Shown piece after piece: positions 1 through 11,217 of a stretch of DNA of 64,000 nucleotides. Each line of letters opens with the position of its first letter. The stretch's first letter is position 1. The notes beneath the pieces are model-generated. The model worked only from the letters and a program-made list of their open reading frames with translations, searched no databases and was not told the DNA's origin. Location: positions 1,209,391,077 through 1,209,455,076 of the forward strand of contig NC_056727.1 of NCBI RefSeq assembly GCF_019279795.1, read 5' to 3'. The position numbers and the translations under genes are program-made. The stretch is from Protopterus annectens. Lineage: Eukaryota; Chordata; Ceratodontiformes; Protopteridae.

Positions 1-375
1 GACAGGTCCAGTATTGGTCTCCAGGCTTTGTCCTTTCTGGGTACTAAGAAAAGTCTTGAGTAAAATCCTTGTCCCTGTTCTTGCTGTGGAACTTTCTGAA
101 TAGCTCCCATGTCCTTAAGAGCAGCACTCTGTTTTTGTGCCTCTGCCCATTGGTTTTGTGGCAGGTCTGGCATACCTTTTGGTTTTGGAAGCGTGTGGAA
201 GTGGAACCTGTAACCCTGAGAAACAATATTCAGCACCCATTGGTCCTGGGTGATCATGTGCCAATTTTTTGAGAAAAGTGCTAGCTTCCCCCCTAGAGGT
301 ACTGTCATGAGGTAAGTGCTTGGCATTTGCAGAGGGAAGTCATTGGGACTGTTTTCTATAAGGTTGTAATTTGAA
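1..375 (-). CDS. Reverse transcriptase N-terminal part (D1), partial
   Basis: This minus-strand frame runs off the start of the window and has no stop in the visible part. It encodes the conserved RT N-terminus of the family: a PLGGKLALFSKNWH stretch, then GYRFHFHTLPKPKGMPDLP, then GQGFYSRLFLVPRK and WRPILDL, which matches RT motif 1 and its approach in the complete copies. As in those copies, the frame overlaps the end of gag (stop at 340-342). The YLDD catalytic motif and RNase H would lie outside the window. No break is visible here, in contrast to the damaged gag next to it. Confidence 0.75.
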
Positions 376-2139
376 TTCCCCTCCCTTGGGGGTTGAAGCA
401 CCCCATTGTTTAGGTCGGTAGGAGCCTTGGGGCTGAGATCCGCCTCTTGGGCGTCTGTATCTGCCTCTTTGTGGCCTGTCTGACACTGGAAAGGACCAAT
501 TTTTTGAAGGCCAGTTTCTGCTAAATCTAGGTGGTTGAACCTGCAAGAAATCTTTCACTGCCTGCATTGACTTTGCTTTATCCTCCATTTTCTTTAACAC
601 CTCTTCTGCCTTAACACCAAAGTATCATGCTGTAATGGAGTATCCAATAATTTTACTTTAACATGGTCAGGTAAATTTTGTTCTTTCAATCAAGCATGCC
701 TTCGAATAACAGAGCCTGTAACTGTGGCTCTACAAGAAGCCTCTAATGAATCAAAACTACATTGCAGAGTATGCTTTCCCACTTGTTCAACTGCATGCAA
801 TAAATCCTGCATTTCTTTACTGTCAGGACTTTCTGTATTTGAAACCATTTTCTGTTTTAACAATGACATGAGGTACTGTTGGTATTTAAGCATGTGAAAC
901 TGACATTTTAAAGCTCTTACAGCTAAAGTAGCAGAAGTGTAAACTTTTTCCCCCATCTGTCCAGAGCTCTGGAATCCCTATCCGAGGGGACAGGATTTTT
1001 AGAAGTGGAAGCCCCAAACCCCTTTTGGACCCTGAGAAATTGTTTCTGGGTCTGCAGAGGGGTTTTTGTAAAGGAATTTATGAGAGTCAGGGACTCTGTA
1101 GTACCCGTCTGGCTTGACTGGTGCAGGGAGTAAAGAATCAGGAGACAGACTGGATTCAGAAAAAAACATCATCAACAATATCGAGCACAGGGGGGATAGC
1201 CAGGGGCCTGTGCTGAGGCAATAAAAGGAAGTCTCTGAGCCTTTTCTTGGATTCTGAATAATCCTGGCTCTCCCAATGGAAATGTTCCCTCATGGTGTGC
1301 AGGGTTTCCCCAAAGAAGTAATCCTCAGGCGGAGAGGCTGAAGGTATGGACTCTTCTGCATCAGAGTCCTCATAGGGAGGGAGGGAGAGAGCATCCCTGA
1401 TCAGAAGAGGAGTCAGAGGAAATAAAAACCTGGTCAGAGGAATCAATCAGTGTCTTGCCTAGGCCTTTTGTCAGGGGGTGGGGGGGGGTGGGAACCCCTG
1501 ATTAAAGTAATTACATATTCGGCCATTTTAAGCATCTGTTTCTTTGGCATGGATGACTGTTCTGGAGAATGCTGTACTTGTTTCCTTGTTTTTAATGTGT
1601 TTTTGACTTTGCCTTTGCTGCTTTAGTGGGCTTAATTGTAAGCTGTGAAGGTCTGAAAACACCCTCAGAAGCCGATGCCTGCTCAGCGGCTCCGGACCCA
1701 TCTGAGGGTATAATTTCCGTAGGCCCAATACCTTGAGTTTCCACAGGCCTCGGTGTCTCCACGTGGCTGTCAGTTATGGCCTGTGGCTCTGAGGTAGCAG
1801 GTGTCGGGGGCTACGAAAGTGCCTCACTGAGAACCGGCGAATGGCCTAGAAGAGGCTTCGTCGGTTTTGGACCTCGGATGCCTGTCCTTTTCTTTGTCTT
1901 TGCATTTTTTATAAATTCCGGTCGTCGGTTGTTCCGACGGCATTATGTAATTAAACCTTCGGCCAAAATAATGTAGAGCAAAATCAAACAGACGTTTAAT
2001 AGTGCGTTTATTGAATCTAGCACAAAACCGACAACTAGTGACGTCGTGGTCAGGGCCTAGGCAAGGAATACAGTAAGAGTGAAAGTCCTTATGAGGTATT
2101 TGCTTCCCACAAGAAATACAATTATTAACTTACTGACAT
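340..2139 (-). pseudogene. gag-like ORF of D1, degenerate
   Basis: The start codon at 2137-2139 is followed by MSV and then a frameshift: two bases are missing from the T run that gives Val-Lys-Val-Asn-Asn in the other copies, so the frame stops after four codons. Downstream pieces are recognisable in different frames: an acidic region with the YEDSDAEESIPSASPPEDY motif (about 1310-1390), an RALKCQFHMLKYQQ segment (about 880-920), and the C-terminal KDFLQVQPPRFSRNWPSKNW and Arg/Gly-rich tail ending at 340. The gag product is presumed to package element RNA. This copy cannot make it. Confidence 0.85.
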
Positions 2140-2275
2140 CGGTCTGGAGCAAGAAAAAGTTTCCCCAACGGGGTACTTAGCTTTATTGAAGACTTCGGTT
2201 CTGAAACTCAATTTTGAAAATCTCGGGAGTCGGCCGACCGGCACTTGTGAACTGCTTTTGCTTCGGGCACCGCGC

Positions 2276-2447
2276 GGCAAGAAAGACTGAAGAAAATGGC
2301 GTTGGTTGCAACTTTTATACCCCTGGCGCACTGACGTCAGGGATGAGGCGACAGCAACCGACGCCGGACCAAGACTTTGGAACTTGGGTCGCCTGCCAGC
2401 AGGATAACCCAAGTGTAATGACTGCAACAGTGAAACACGATGAACAT
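2276..2447. repeat. Right inverted terminal repeat of D1
   Basis: The repeat begins at GGCAAGAAAGACTGAAG and ends at the tip GATGAACAT. Read on the minus strand it holds a CRE-type octamer TGACGTCA (2332-2339) and a TATA box (2311-2323), the presumed promoter for gag. The matching left repeat is outside the window. Confidence 0.85.
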
Positions 2448-2639
2448 CCAAAGTTCAAAAACCTCCGAGGTGCACAAGTACGGCAGCAGTGCAGGGTCAG
2501 AAAATCAATAATCAAACCATAAAAAGTGGCCAGCTCAAAAAAACGGTGAATGCAAAAGCTACTTAATATTAAATAAATATCAAATAAGCATCAACACGTA
2601 TGCAAACCGGTCTGGACAAGCCTTGAGGTGTTAAAGGAC
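2448..2639. other. Unannotated flank between D1 and Penelope-like relic
   Basis: AT-rich unique-looking sequence in which I see no gene, RNA or repeat. Confidence 0.4.
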
Positions 2640-3348
2640 AACTTGTCAGAGCAACATCATTTTTATGAATGTGATATTTTAAACATGTATTTCTTAAAAG
2701 GAGGTATCCAGAAGACTTGACTGATGAAATGATCTATGAAGTCAAGAATAAAGGAATGGAGAGTGTTTTGTATCCTTGCTAAACAACTTAACAGATGAAG
2801 ATGATAGAGCAGAACACAGCTTGGCAATGAAGACAGCCACCAGAGGGATTATTGTAATTCATTCGTTACTACTTATTCTTGAAAGTGGCTTGATAAGATG
2901 TTTTCTAATTAAAAATTGGAATATCCTTCAAAAAGACAGGCTTACTAGAATGAAAGTGAGGGAGGGACCCATAATTGCTTATAAGAAAGGTATGAGTTTT
3001 AAAAATATTTGAGAGTAAAACTAAAATCAGCAAAATAAACCCTTCTATGAATAAATGTAGGGGGTGTAAATACTGCAAATTTATTTTGACAACTGAGCAT
3101 TTTAAGATCCAGGGGAAAACATTCTATGTAAAGGAAAAATATGATTGTGAGAGTTCATGCTTAGTGTACGTGGCATTATGTCACTTTTCTGTCAAGGGGT
3201 CTACATAGGGAAAAGGGAGAGCAAACTCCATAAGCACATATATGAACATCCCTATGAAATTAGAAAAGGAAGGACTACTAATGGCCCTTTTAAACACAAA
3301 GATTTCCAACAGCATACATTTAAATTTTCAGTATTGGAGAAACTAAAA
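2640..3348 (+). pseudogene. Penelope-like element relic, C-terminal region with GIY-YIG-like domain (5' piece)
   Basis: Translating the plus strand and allowing several frameshifts gives the usual order of a vertebrate Penelope-like element C-terminus. There is a RRYPEDLTDEMIYEVKNK stretch (about 2700-2760), then IKNWNILQKDRL and GPIIAYKKGMSFKNI (about 2900-3010), then a CRGCKYC cysteine cluster (about 3056-3080), then a GIY-YIG nuclease-like core with VYIGKRESKLHKHIYEHP (about 3200-3255). The frame continues with FSVLEKLK and is cut at 3349 by D2; it resumes at 8543. In the family the GIY-YIG nuclease nicks target DNA. Stops and frame changes show this copy is dead. Family assignment is from recognised motif order, not a search. 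Confidence 0.7.
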
Positions 3349-3425
3349 AGTACAGTTGTGTATACTTACCATAAATGCAGATGTTCGAGTGTATTCACTG
3401 TTGCAGTCATTACATTTGGGTAGAA
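3349..3425. repeat. Collapsed left repeat/ICR of D2
   Basis: The first part is the outer left tip up to the GTTGCAGTCATTACATTTGGG segment. It then joins directly to AGAATCCCAAAGCTATGG, which in other copies follows the right half of the ICR. Both donor sites carry the same segment in direct orientation, so a recombination or slippage deletion explains the loss of about 0.4 kb. Confidence 0.75.
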
Positions 3426-3453
3426 TCCCAAAGCTATGGATGGGAGGATGGAA

Positions 3454-4838
3454 CTAAACAGCATTAGGAGCAGCTATAAGGCCCTGCAGGACTGCAGTGG
3501 CAAAGCCTGCCCTGGATTTGGAGAAGAGAGGCAAATGATGATGCTTTGTGAAGGTATGAACAGAGCACCAAGTAGCAGCTTCTAGAATGTCTTTGGTTGG
3601 TACCCCTCTGAGAAAAGCTGCTGAAGTGGAGGCAGCCCTGGTGGAATGTGATCTGACTCCCTTGGGCAAAGGTTTACCATGGCGCAAGTAGCAGAAACGA
3701 ATACAGTGGGTTATCCACTTGGAAATAGTCTGCTTTGATATACCCTTCCCCTCTGACCCTGCAGCAAATACTACCAGTAGTTGCTCAGACTTTCTTAGAG
3801 ATTTGGTCCTGTTTAAGTAGAATCTTAGTTGTCTGTGTACGCCCAATGAATGCAGAATCCGCTCCCCCTTGTTCTGTGGATTTGGGTAAAATGTTGGCAG
3901 GTGAATGGTCTGGCTAAAAACCACACTGGATACCACCTTAGGCATAAAAGATGGATTGGTCTTGAAAGGCACCCTGTCCGGGTAAAATATAATAAAAGGC
4001 TCCACTGCCATGAGAGCCTGTAGTTCTGAAACCCTTCTTGCTGAAGTGACTGCCAAGAGAAAAGCTGTTTTCCAAGATAGAAATGTTATATCCGCAGTAG
4101 CTGCTGGTTCAAAAGGAGGCAGGGTGAGTTTTTCCAGCACAAAATTAAGTCCCATGCATGAGTTGGTGATCTTCTGGGAGGCCTTAAATTTTTGGCCCCT
4201 CTAAGATACTGTTTAAGTAGAGGATGAGAAAAGAGGGGAGGCTCTTTGTTGTAGTGAGCCGAAATGGCAGAGGCATGGATTTTTATTGAAGAAAAAGATA
4301 GGCCCTTGTCAAGCATCTCAGTCAAATATTGTAAAATCTGAGGAATATTCGGCTTTGCTGTGTCTGTTCCTTGTGCTTGGTTCCAAGCACAAAATCTCTT
4401 CCATTTATCAGCATAAGATTTTCTAGTACTAGGCCTTCTGGCTTCCAAAATGACATCCATCACAGATTTACTGAGAGGTGTTTGAATAATTAATTGATCA
4501 GCCATGCTGCAAGATTCAGAGTTTGGAGCAGAGTGTGCAGAATTTGATTGTTCTGCTGAGACAGAAGATGGGGTATTTGAGGCAAGTACCATGGAGGAAG
4601 TTGAGACATATTCCTTAGAAGTGGGTACCAGTGCTGGCGAGGCCAGTCCGGAGCAACTAGGATCATTTTTGGTTTTTCTTGTCTGACTTTTAGTAAGACC
4701 TTGAAGAGTAGAGGCAGAGGGGGAAAGGCATATACTGATAGGTTTTCCAGCTGAAGGATAGAGTATCCACTTTCCATGCTTTTTTGTGATGAGTTCTTGT
4801 GCAGAATTTGTCCAACTGATAATTTTGGGGAGAGGCAA
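3454..4838 (-). pseudogene. Tyrosine recombinase of D2, frameshifted
   Basis: The recombinase integrates the circular DNA form of the element. Two open pieces (4838 to 4086 and 4155 to 3454) join at one frameshift near 4150. Visible are the N-terminal DVILEARRPSTRKSYADKW region, the first catalytic Arg in TSARRVSELQAL, and the HxxR box as HSTRA. The usual KHY before LPLY reads KHHHLPLF, so the likely catalytic Tyr is His and the next Tyr is Phe. The part before the recombinase domain lies over the end of RT-RH in another frame. Non-functional by both frameshift and residue loss. Confidence 0.85.
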
Positions 4839-6450
4839 ACAGATCTATGTCTGGGCTCCCCTATTTCTGTGCTAACATGCTGAAGATTTGTGGATCCAGT
4901 TTCCATTCGTGCGGGTCCATAAGATTTCTGTTTAGGTTGTCTGCCAGGGTATTTTGTTTTCCTGGCAGAAATTGAGCTTGAAGATGTATTTGGTAAGTCA
5001 AGGCTGTGTTCCAGAAGCCCATGGCTAGTCTGCAAAGGGGGTAGGAATGTGTACCCCCCTGCTTGTTTATGTACCACATAACTGTGGTGTTGTCCGTCTT
5101 TATCAGTAGTTGTCCTGGATGAAGCAAGTGCTGGAAGGCTGTCAGAGCATTCTGAACATCTAGCATCTCTTTCTTGTTGATATGCAGATGCATTTGGTTT
5201 GGGCTCCATTTGCTCTGAATGCATCTCCCTGCCAGGTGGGCCCCCCAAGTATAGTCTGATGCGTCTGTAGTTAGGGTTTGGGTGGCAAGGGGTAGAGTGA
5301 ATGACAGTCCCTTGTTTTGGTGACATGTCTCTGCCCACCAAAGAAACTCCTGCTGTAGGCAGGGAATGAGAGGAATCATTGTTTCCAGACTGTGACAATG
5401 TTGACTCCATAAACATTTAGATACCATTGAAGTTTCCTCATACGCAGACTTGCATATGGAATTAGTAGAATGCAGGATGCCATGAACCCCAAAGCCTGCA
5501 GAATTTGTCTTTCAGATAACTAGGTTTTTGTTGCCATCTGTTTGAAGTATATAGTCAGTTGCCTTTGTTTGTCTGGCATAAGGTAAGCCATCTGGGCAGT
5601 TGTATTCAAGCTTGCACCCAAGAATGTAATTTTTTGAGAGGGTACCAGTTGTGATTTCTTTTCGTTTATTGTGTACCCTAGGCATGTTAGAAGCCTTTTT
5701 ACAAACGCCAGATGTTGAAGAGTGTCCTTGCCCTCTGCTTGAATGAGACAGTCATCCAGATGAGGGTAAATTTGAATGCTTCTTTGTCTGCAGAATGCAA
5801 TTACTGGTGCCAGGCATTTTGTAAAGACCCTGGGTGCAGTAGATAAGCCAAAGGGCAGTGCACAGAATTGGTAATGCAAAAAACCTGCCTTGAAGCGAAG
5901 GTATCTTCTGCATGATTCCCTTATTGCAATATGTAGGTATGCCTCTTTAGTCTAGAGTTACTAACCACGCATTCCTGCCTAGCATAGGCAGTAGCTGTTG
6001 TAAAGTCAGCATTTTGAATTTTGGAATGTCCAGGTACGTGTTCAAAATCGATAAGTCCAGTATTGGATGCCATGAATGGTCTTTTCTGGGTACCAGGAAA
6101 AGTCTTGAATAAAAACCTTGTCCTTTTTCCTTTTCTGGTACCGGTTGAATAGCCCCCATATCCATGAGGGACATGACTTGTTTCTGGACCTCTGCCCACT
6201 GGTTTTGTGGCAGATCTGGCCATCCGTTTGGAGTTGGCAAAGTATGGAAATGAAATCTGTACCCCTGGTATACTATGTTTAATACCCACTTTTCCTGGGT
6301 AATTAACTGCCAATTTTGAGCATGAAGTGATAGTTTTCTCCCCAAGGGGGCTGCCAAAAGATAAGTGCTTGTTGATGGTAGAGGAAAGTCATCGAGTCTG
6401 CTTACTGTAGGGTTGTGCTTTGTTTCCTCTAGATTTGGAGGTGGAGGCAC
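4480..6450 (-). pseudogene. Reverse transcriptase-RNase H-methylase-like ORF of D2, broken
   Basis: The frame begins at 6450, overlapping the end of gag. It reads PLGRKLSLHAQNW, GQGFYSRLFLVPRK and LTLQQLLPMLGRNAWLVTLD, then stops at 5947. RT resumes at 5879 with LPFGLSTAPRVFTK and the catalytic motif, here HLDD in place of YLDD, to 5520. RNase H (ITTDASDY-type region, INKKEML, KTDNTTVMWYINKQGG, TLADNLNRN) occupies 5427-4861. A methylase-like tail follows in a shifted frame. At least three breaks separate the pieces. Confidence 0.85.
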
Positions 6451-7512
6451 CCCATTGCTTTGACCTGTAAGAACCCTGTGATTGGTATCTGGAGCCTTTT
6501 GAGCGCCTGGATTTGCCTTGGGTGGCTCTATTGGACACAGGAAAGAACCAATTTTTAGTCGGCCAGTGTTTAGTGAACCTGGGTGGCAGCGCTTGCAAAA
6601 AATCTTTTACAGTTTGCATAGATTTAGCTTTGTCTTCCATTTTCTTTAAAACCTCTTCTGCCTTATTACCAGAGTATCATGCTGCAAAGGGGTATCCAAC
6701 AATTTAGCTTTAACATGATCAGGCAGATTTTGCTCCTTCAGCCAGGCATGCCTTCTAATCACAGATCCAGTAACGGCGGCCCTACAAGAGGCCTCCAAGG
6801 AATCAAAACCACATTGCAAAGTATGCCTTCCAACCTGTTCTGCTGCATGCAATAATTCCTGTAACTCTATTTTCCACACAATCTGAAATCAACAATTTTC
6901 CGTTTCAGTAAGCCCATATAACATGCTGTTGATATTTAAGCATATGAAACTGGCAGTTTAAGGCCCTGATTGCCAAGGTTGCAGACGTATAAACCTTCTT
7001 TCCCCATCTATCCAGCGCCCTGGAATCTCTAACAGAGGGGGTAGGATTTTTGGCTGTAGAGGCCTTTACACCCTTGGGACCCTGAGAAATAGTCTCAGGA
7101 TCAGCAGCAGGATTTTTTAATAGAAATTTGTGGGAGTCAGGAACCCTGTAATATCTGTCTGGCTTACTAGGAGCCGGAGGCAGGGAATCAGTAGCCATGC
7201 TTGATTCTGAAAACACCATCAACAATGTCTAATACAGGAGGTATTGCCAAAGGCCTATGCTGAGGAAGAAGAAGGAAATCCCTAAGCCTCCTTTTTGATT
7301 CAGAGAAGTCCTGACTCTCCCAGTGAAAATGTTCCCTTAAAGTATGCAAAGTCTCTCCAAAAGAGTAATCCTCAGGAGGTGATGCAGATGGGATGGAATC
7401 TTCTGCATCAGAAACTTAATAGGGTGGAATAGAAAATTCCAGATCAGAAGAGGAATCAGAAGAAATAGAAACCTAATCTGAAGATTCATAATCAGTGCCT
7501 TGCCTAGGCCTC

Positions 7513-7554
<42 letters not shown>

Positions 7555-8230
7555 GGGGGGTTGGGGTTGGGAACCCCCTGATCAAGGTAATTATTCCTCA
7601 GCCATTTTGATAATCTGTTTTTTAGGCATAGGGGCCTGAGCACGTGGCTCATGCGTCAGTCTTTTCGACATAGAAGATGTTTTTGACCTTGTTTTTGTTG
7701 CTGGCGTCGGTTTAATATAAAATGTTGAGGCCTGAAAACACCCTGAGAAGCCAGCGCCTGCTCAGCGGCTCCAGACGTATAGAAGGGAGAGACATCCGCG
7801 GGTTCAATACTCTGAGAATCTCGCGACATACTGGATTCCGAATGGGTCTCGGTAGAGGCCTGCGACTCAAAAGTAGCAGGTATCAGGGGCTGCAAAAGCA
7901 CCTCATTGAGTACCGGCGACTGGCTTAGGAGAAGCTTTGTCGTCGGTTTTGGACCTCGACGGTCTGTCTCTGTCTTTTTCTTTGCATTTTTTTGTGAACT
8001 CCAGTAGTCGGATTGCTAACCGACGACATTTCAGGATAATTAAATCTTGTACCAAAATATTTAGAAGCAAAAATATACAGACGCTTAATAGTGCGTTGCT
8101 TAAATCTAGCACAAAACCGACAGCAAGGCACGTTGTGATCTGGGCCTAGGCAAGGAATACAGTACAAATGAACATCCTTATGAGGTATTTGCTTCCCACA
8201 AGTAATGCAATTATTAACTTTTACTGACAT
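6389..8230 (-). pseudogene. gag-like ORF of D2, broken
   Basis: The start at 8230 gives MSVKVNNCITCGKQIPHKDV followed by CIPCLGPDH and CRFCARF, three paired Cys motifs that look zinc-binding. The first frame ends at 7925. Later parts are scattered over frames: a PDSHKFLLKNPAADPETI segment (about 7100-7150), a WLKEQNLPDHVKAKLLDTPL segment (about 6690-6750) and the C-terminal basic tail to 6389. A GT microsatellite and G run at 7515-7561 sit in the acidic middle region and break the frame. Confidence 0.85.
7515..7561. repeat. (GT)n microsatellite followed by a G run, inside D2 gag
   Basis: An uninterrupted TG/GT run of about 35 bases followed by a run of G. It replaces the short purine/pyrimidine stretch seen here in the sister copies, so it expanded after insertion. 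Confidence 0.9.
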
Positions 8231-8368
8231 CGGTAAGGAGCAAGAAAAAGTTTCCCGAATGGGGTACTTCGCTTTAGTTTGAAGACTTCGGTTCTGATAC
8301 TAGAATACAAAAATTTCAGGAGTCAGCCGACTGGCACTTGTGAACAGCTTCTGCATCGGGCACCGCGT

Positions 8369-8542
8369 GGCAAGAAAGATGGAATAAAATGGCATTGGCT
8401 GCATGTTTTATACCCCTGACGTCATGGAAGAAGAGACAGCAACCGACGCAGGACCCAAGACTTTGTTATTCAGCCCGACTGAGGGTAACCTGCCAGCAGA
8501 TTACCCGAATGCAATACTGCAACAGTGAAATACGAAGAACAT
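8369..8542. repeat. Right inverted terminal repeat of D2
   Basis: From GGCAAGAAAG to the tip GAAGAACAT, homologous to the right repeats of D3 and D5. The CRE-type octamer is degraded; the TATA-like stretch is still visible near 8408-8416. Confidence 0.8.
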
Positions 8543-8980
8543 CTTGACCCCTGAGGTGGTCCACGGCCAGCATTATTAGAATTAAGACAGCTATACTGGC
8601 AAATATACTGGAATGCTTACAACTGGCCAGGGATGAATTAAACATCAGCTGCCTACCTTTTAAAACTAAAAGCACTGAAAAGATAAGTTTGCAGGGCTGA
8701 TAAGTTATAGGTGAATTCATGATTTTTACAATGTTTATGATTATTTTACTGCTACTTTTTCTTAGGTATATCTCTTTCTACTATATATTGTGTGTCTGTC
8801 TTTTTAAGAATTTCAGAATGTGTAGGAACCTTTAAGAGCAGGCAATTTCAAATTGATTTTATTGATCATGTGATTTTTAAATAGTATTTAAGTGGACTGT
8901 TTGTAAATGGGGATATCTGATGAAGTTTTACTATCAAGACAAAAGTGCTTATCCAATAAAAGTTTGTGACTGCTTGGAAA
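8543..8980 (+). pseudogene. Penelope-like element relic, C-terminal end and 3' tail (3' piece)
   Basis: Directly after D2 the plus strand reads GGPRPALLELRQLYWQIYWN and then AYNWPGMN, which fits the RGG...LLQ.EAFWIY.LNT..P.GLN ending of Penelope-like proteins, before stops. This continues the frame interrupted at 3348. The following AT-rich stretch with TGATGAAG and AATAAA near 8910-8990 resembles the 3' end of such elements. Confidence 0.65.
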
Positions 8981-8999
8981 TAAATGTTGCAGCTTAGCA

Positions 9000-10310
9000 T
9001 TCCTTTTATTGTCTTGATAATTTTTGGCCCTGTAGATCAAGAACAGCAGAAATATAAACCTTTCCCCCAAACGTCGCCATAGCCAGACTGGGTTTATCAA
9101 AGACAGAAGTTTGGAAGAGGATAAACTTTGGATGGTTCGTTAGCAGAAAGACAGACCACAGCAGAGTCCAAAGCAGTACACTTGTAAAGGTACTTAAAGG
9201 ATTCAGTCATCTTATAAAAGCAGACAGCCTACTTGGTGGCTGGGGGCCAGGAATCAGCAGCCAAAGAAGCAGCTGAAAATGCATCCAAGAAAATATCCAA
9301 AACAAGAGGAACTGGAGAAGGTTTAGGAGATTCTATTAACAGCTGATACTTCTTTTGATTGTCAAAGACCTGACAGCAAATCCACTTAAAATGCTCCATT
9401 ATGCGAACCACAATAGTCCCAGAGGACAACTCCTCAAAGGGAGGATCAGGACTCAAGGAATCCTCTTCCTCTGACCCACAGTCTAAGTGTGAAGTGATTT
9501 GTGAGGAACAGGCCAAGGATTCATCTCTGGAATCTACCTCCTCATCCAAGGAATCAAATTTCCTAGTCCTTTTGGGTGAAGCAGAAGACTAAGGAGAAGC
9601 AGGAACAGATAATTCCAGAGGAAGCTTCAAGGGTATCAGGACATCGAACAAACCCTTGGTAAAGTCTTGCCATTCCCTCTGGCGATCCTTAGGAATGGGA
9701 GGAATATGTTTAGTCCACTGCTTCTTTTTTAGTGTGACAAGGGCTTTTACCAAGGGTGTCAGAGGCATACCTAGATTCTGTGTACCAGGAACCTCTTCCT
9801 TAACAAGAACCTGGGGAATCCTCCAGGCCCTTTGGAAATGATCAGCCAAGGTTCCTCCTCAACATCAGTGGTGGATGTTTGCACAGCCTCAAAAGATCTG
9901 TGAGAAGACAGTTCCATGCCAGCCGCCAACAAAGTCGAGGAAGAGGAAACTGGTGTCAGCAATGGACGGTCTTCGGAGTCTTCATCCACCTCGAGGGACA
10001 TCCGGTGGAGGATGCATAGCAGCAGATTCAGACCAAGACTTCTTAGTCTTCTTTTTGAGAGATGGCTGTACCTTGAGGCAGGTGGATTCGGCCATGTTAC
10101 CCTGGATCAAAAGCTTGAGATGCTGCTTCTGTAGGTAGATAGACTAAGACGACAAACTGTTGAAAAGAGTTTTTGAACAAAGGCCTGAAAAAACAGTGCA
10201 CCGGTTATGGTAATGTGAAGCACCCAGGCAGAACACACACTTCTCATAACGATCTTTATTGGAAATCTGCCTTCCACACTGACATTTTCCCTTCCTGGAT
10301 GACATGAAAT
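9000..10310 (-). pseudogene. G: gag relic of a third DIRS lineage
   Basis: From an ATG at about 10310 the minus strand encodes MSSRKGKCQCGRQISNKDRY, then CVFCLGASH, matching the N-terminal Cys-pair region of D-family gag, and then stops. An acidic Ser-rich region follows (about 10000-9540). Next comes MEHFKWICCQVFDNQKKYQL with PVPLVLDIFLDAF and DSWPPATK (about 9420-9230), which aligns with the MREHFHWEGQDYSDSKKRL, IPPVLDIVDDV and DSLPPAPVKPD segments of the D copies. A degenerate WGKGLYF near 9060 matches WGKKVYT. Stops and frameshifts are frequent. No RT, recombinase or clear terminal repeat accompanies it. Confidence 0.65.
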
Positions 10311-10995
10311 TTTGGTACACAAAAAAAAGATCAACCTCAATGGGACACTTATCTGTAAATGGCTCAGTATAAACCAGCTCAGTGAAGGCTGTTTAAACCA
10401 ACATTTAATCGTGGGATTTGGACTGGTGGCAAGGAAGTTCTGAGTATTGAGTGTGTGCACGTCACCTATATGTCCTATGCCTGTACGCAAGACATGCATC
10501 ATACATCTTAAGTACGATGCTGGGAGGATGTGAAGGCTTTGGTATACTGGTCGGACACTGGGCTATCCTTGGCTGGAGATCCCATATGTGATGAATACTT
10601 CAACAGTGATAAGAAAAAGACATCATACAGGTTTTCAACTTGGCAGAAGAATCCCAAGACTGGTAGGGTGATGATGAGGAATTCTACAGGTCGGGAGAAG
10701 ACAGAACTGAGCAGCAAACAAGGAAGCAGACAGAAAGGAAAGTAAATCAGACAGTGAATTAGAATAAACAAACAAGTAGCTTATGGCATTTCAAAACCAG
10801 AAGTGGACTTTTAAGAGAGAAAAAGGTTAACAATACAGTGTTCAAAGGTAGTTACTAGGCAACCAGTCCAGCAGACCATTACGGAGCCTAGCCCAAATTC
10901 CTAATTGCCCCAAAACACTATCTAATTAAGTGACTTGCTCAAGGTCATAAATTGGGCAAAGTATACAGAAATCAACTTCTGTATACCACAGAGAA
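10311..10995. other. Flank of G with no recognised gene
   Basis: The first 200-300 bases may include the 5' repeat of G, but with no second repeat to compare I cannot define it. Near 10920-10990 the stretch TTAAGTGACTTGCTCAAGGT resembles the conserved 3' part of MIR/CORE-type SINEs. Confidence 0.35.
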
Positions 10996-11217
10996 AGTAC
11001 AGTTGTGTACACTTACCATAAATGTAGATGTTAGAGTGTATCCACTGTTGCAGTCATCACATTTGGGTTATCCCTGCCAGGGTAGCCTTCGGCCAGCCCG
11101 AATACCAGAGGCTTAGTATTTATGCGTCGGTTGCTGTCGCTTCAGGACTGACGTCAGGTCATCTGTAGTATAAAGTAAGGCAGCCGACGCCATTGCATGA
11201 GTTTATCTTGTACTGTC
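10996..11217. repeat. Left inverted terminal repeat of D3
   Basis: Starts AGTACAGTTGTGTACACTTACC and ends near TTATCTTGTACTG. It contains CTGACGTCAG (CRE-type) and GTATAAAGTAAG (TATA-like), the same signals as the right repeat in inverse orientation. Confidence 0.85.

Larger units (their letters stand above)
1..2447 (-). mobile_element. D1: DIRS retrotransposon, 5' part only
   Basis: This is the 5' half of a DIRS-type retrotransposon read on the minus strand. It runs from the right inverted terminal repeat through a decayed gag into the start of the reverse transcriptase, where the window begins. The rest, including RNase H, recombinase, internal complementary region and left repeat, lies outside. 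The right terminus is set by the tip GATGAACAT shared with the other copies. Many indels and stops in gag show an old copy. Confidence 0.9.
3349..8542 (-). mobile_element. D2: DIRS retrotransposon, inserted in a Penelope-like relic
   Basis: A 5.2-kb DIRS copy with gag, RT-RNase H and tyrosine recombinase in that order on the minus strand, all broken. The left tip (AGTACAGTTGTG) and right tip (GAAGAACAT) mark the ends. It lies within the Penelope-like reading frame, whose two halves flank it without an obvious target duplication. The left side is abnormal: the tip passes directly into the sequence normally found beyond the ICR, so most of the left repeat and half of the ICR are missing. Confidence 0.92.

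Noticed and set aside
10920-10990. MIR/CORE-SINE copy as a firm call
   Set aside because: Only about 20 bases match the remembered core; left as a note in the flank description.
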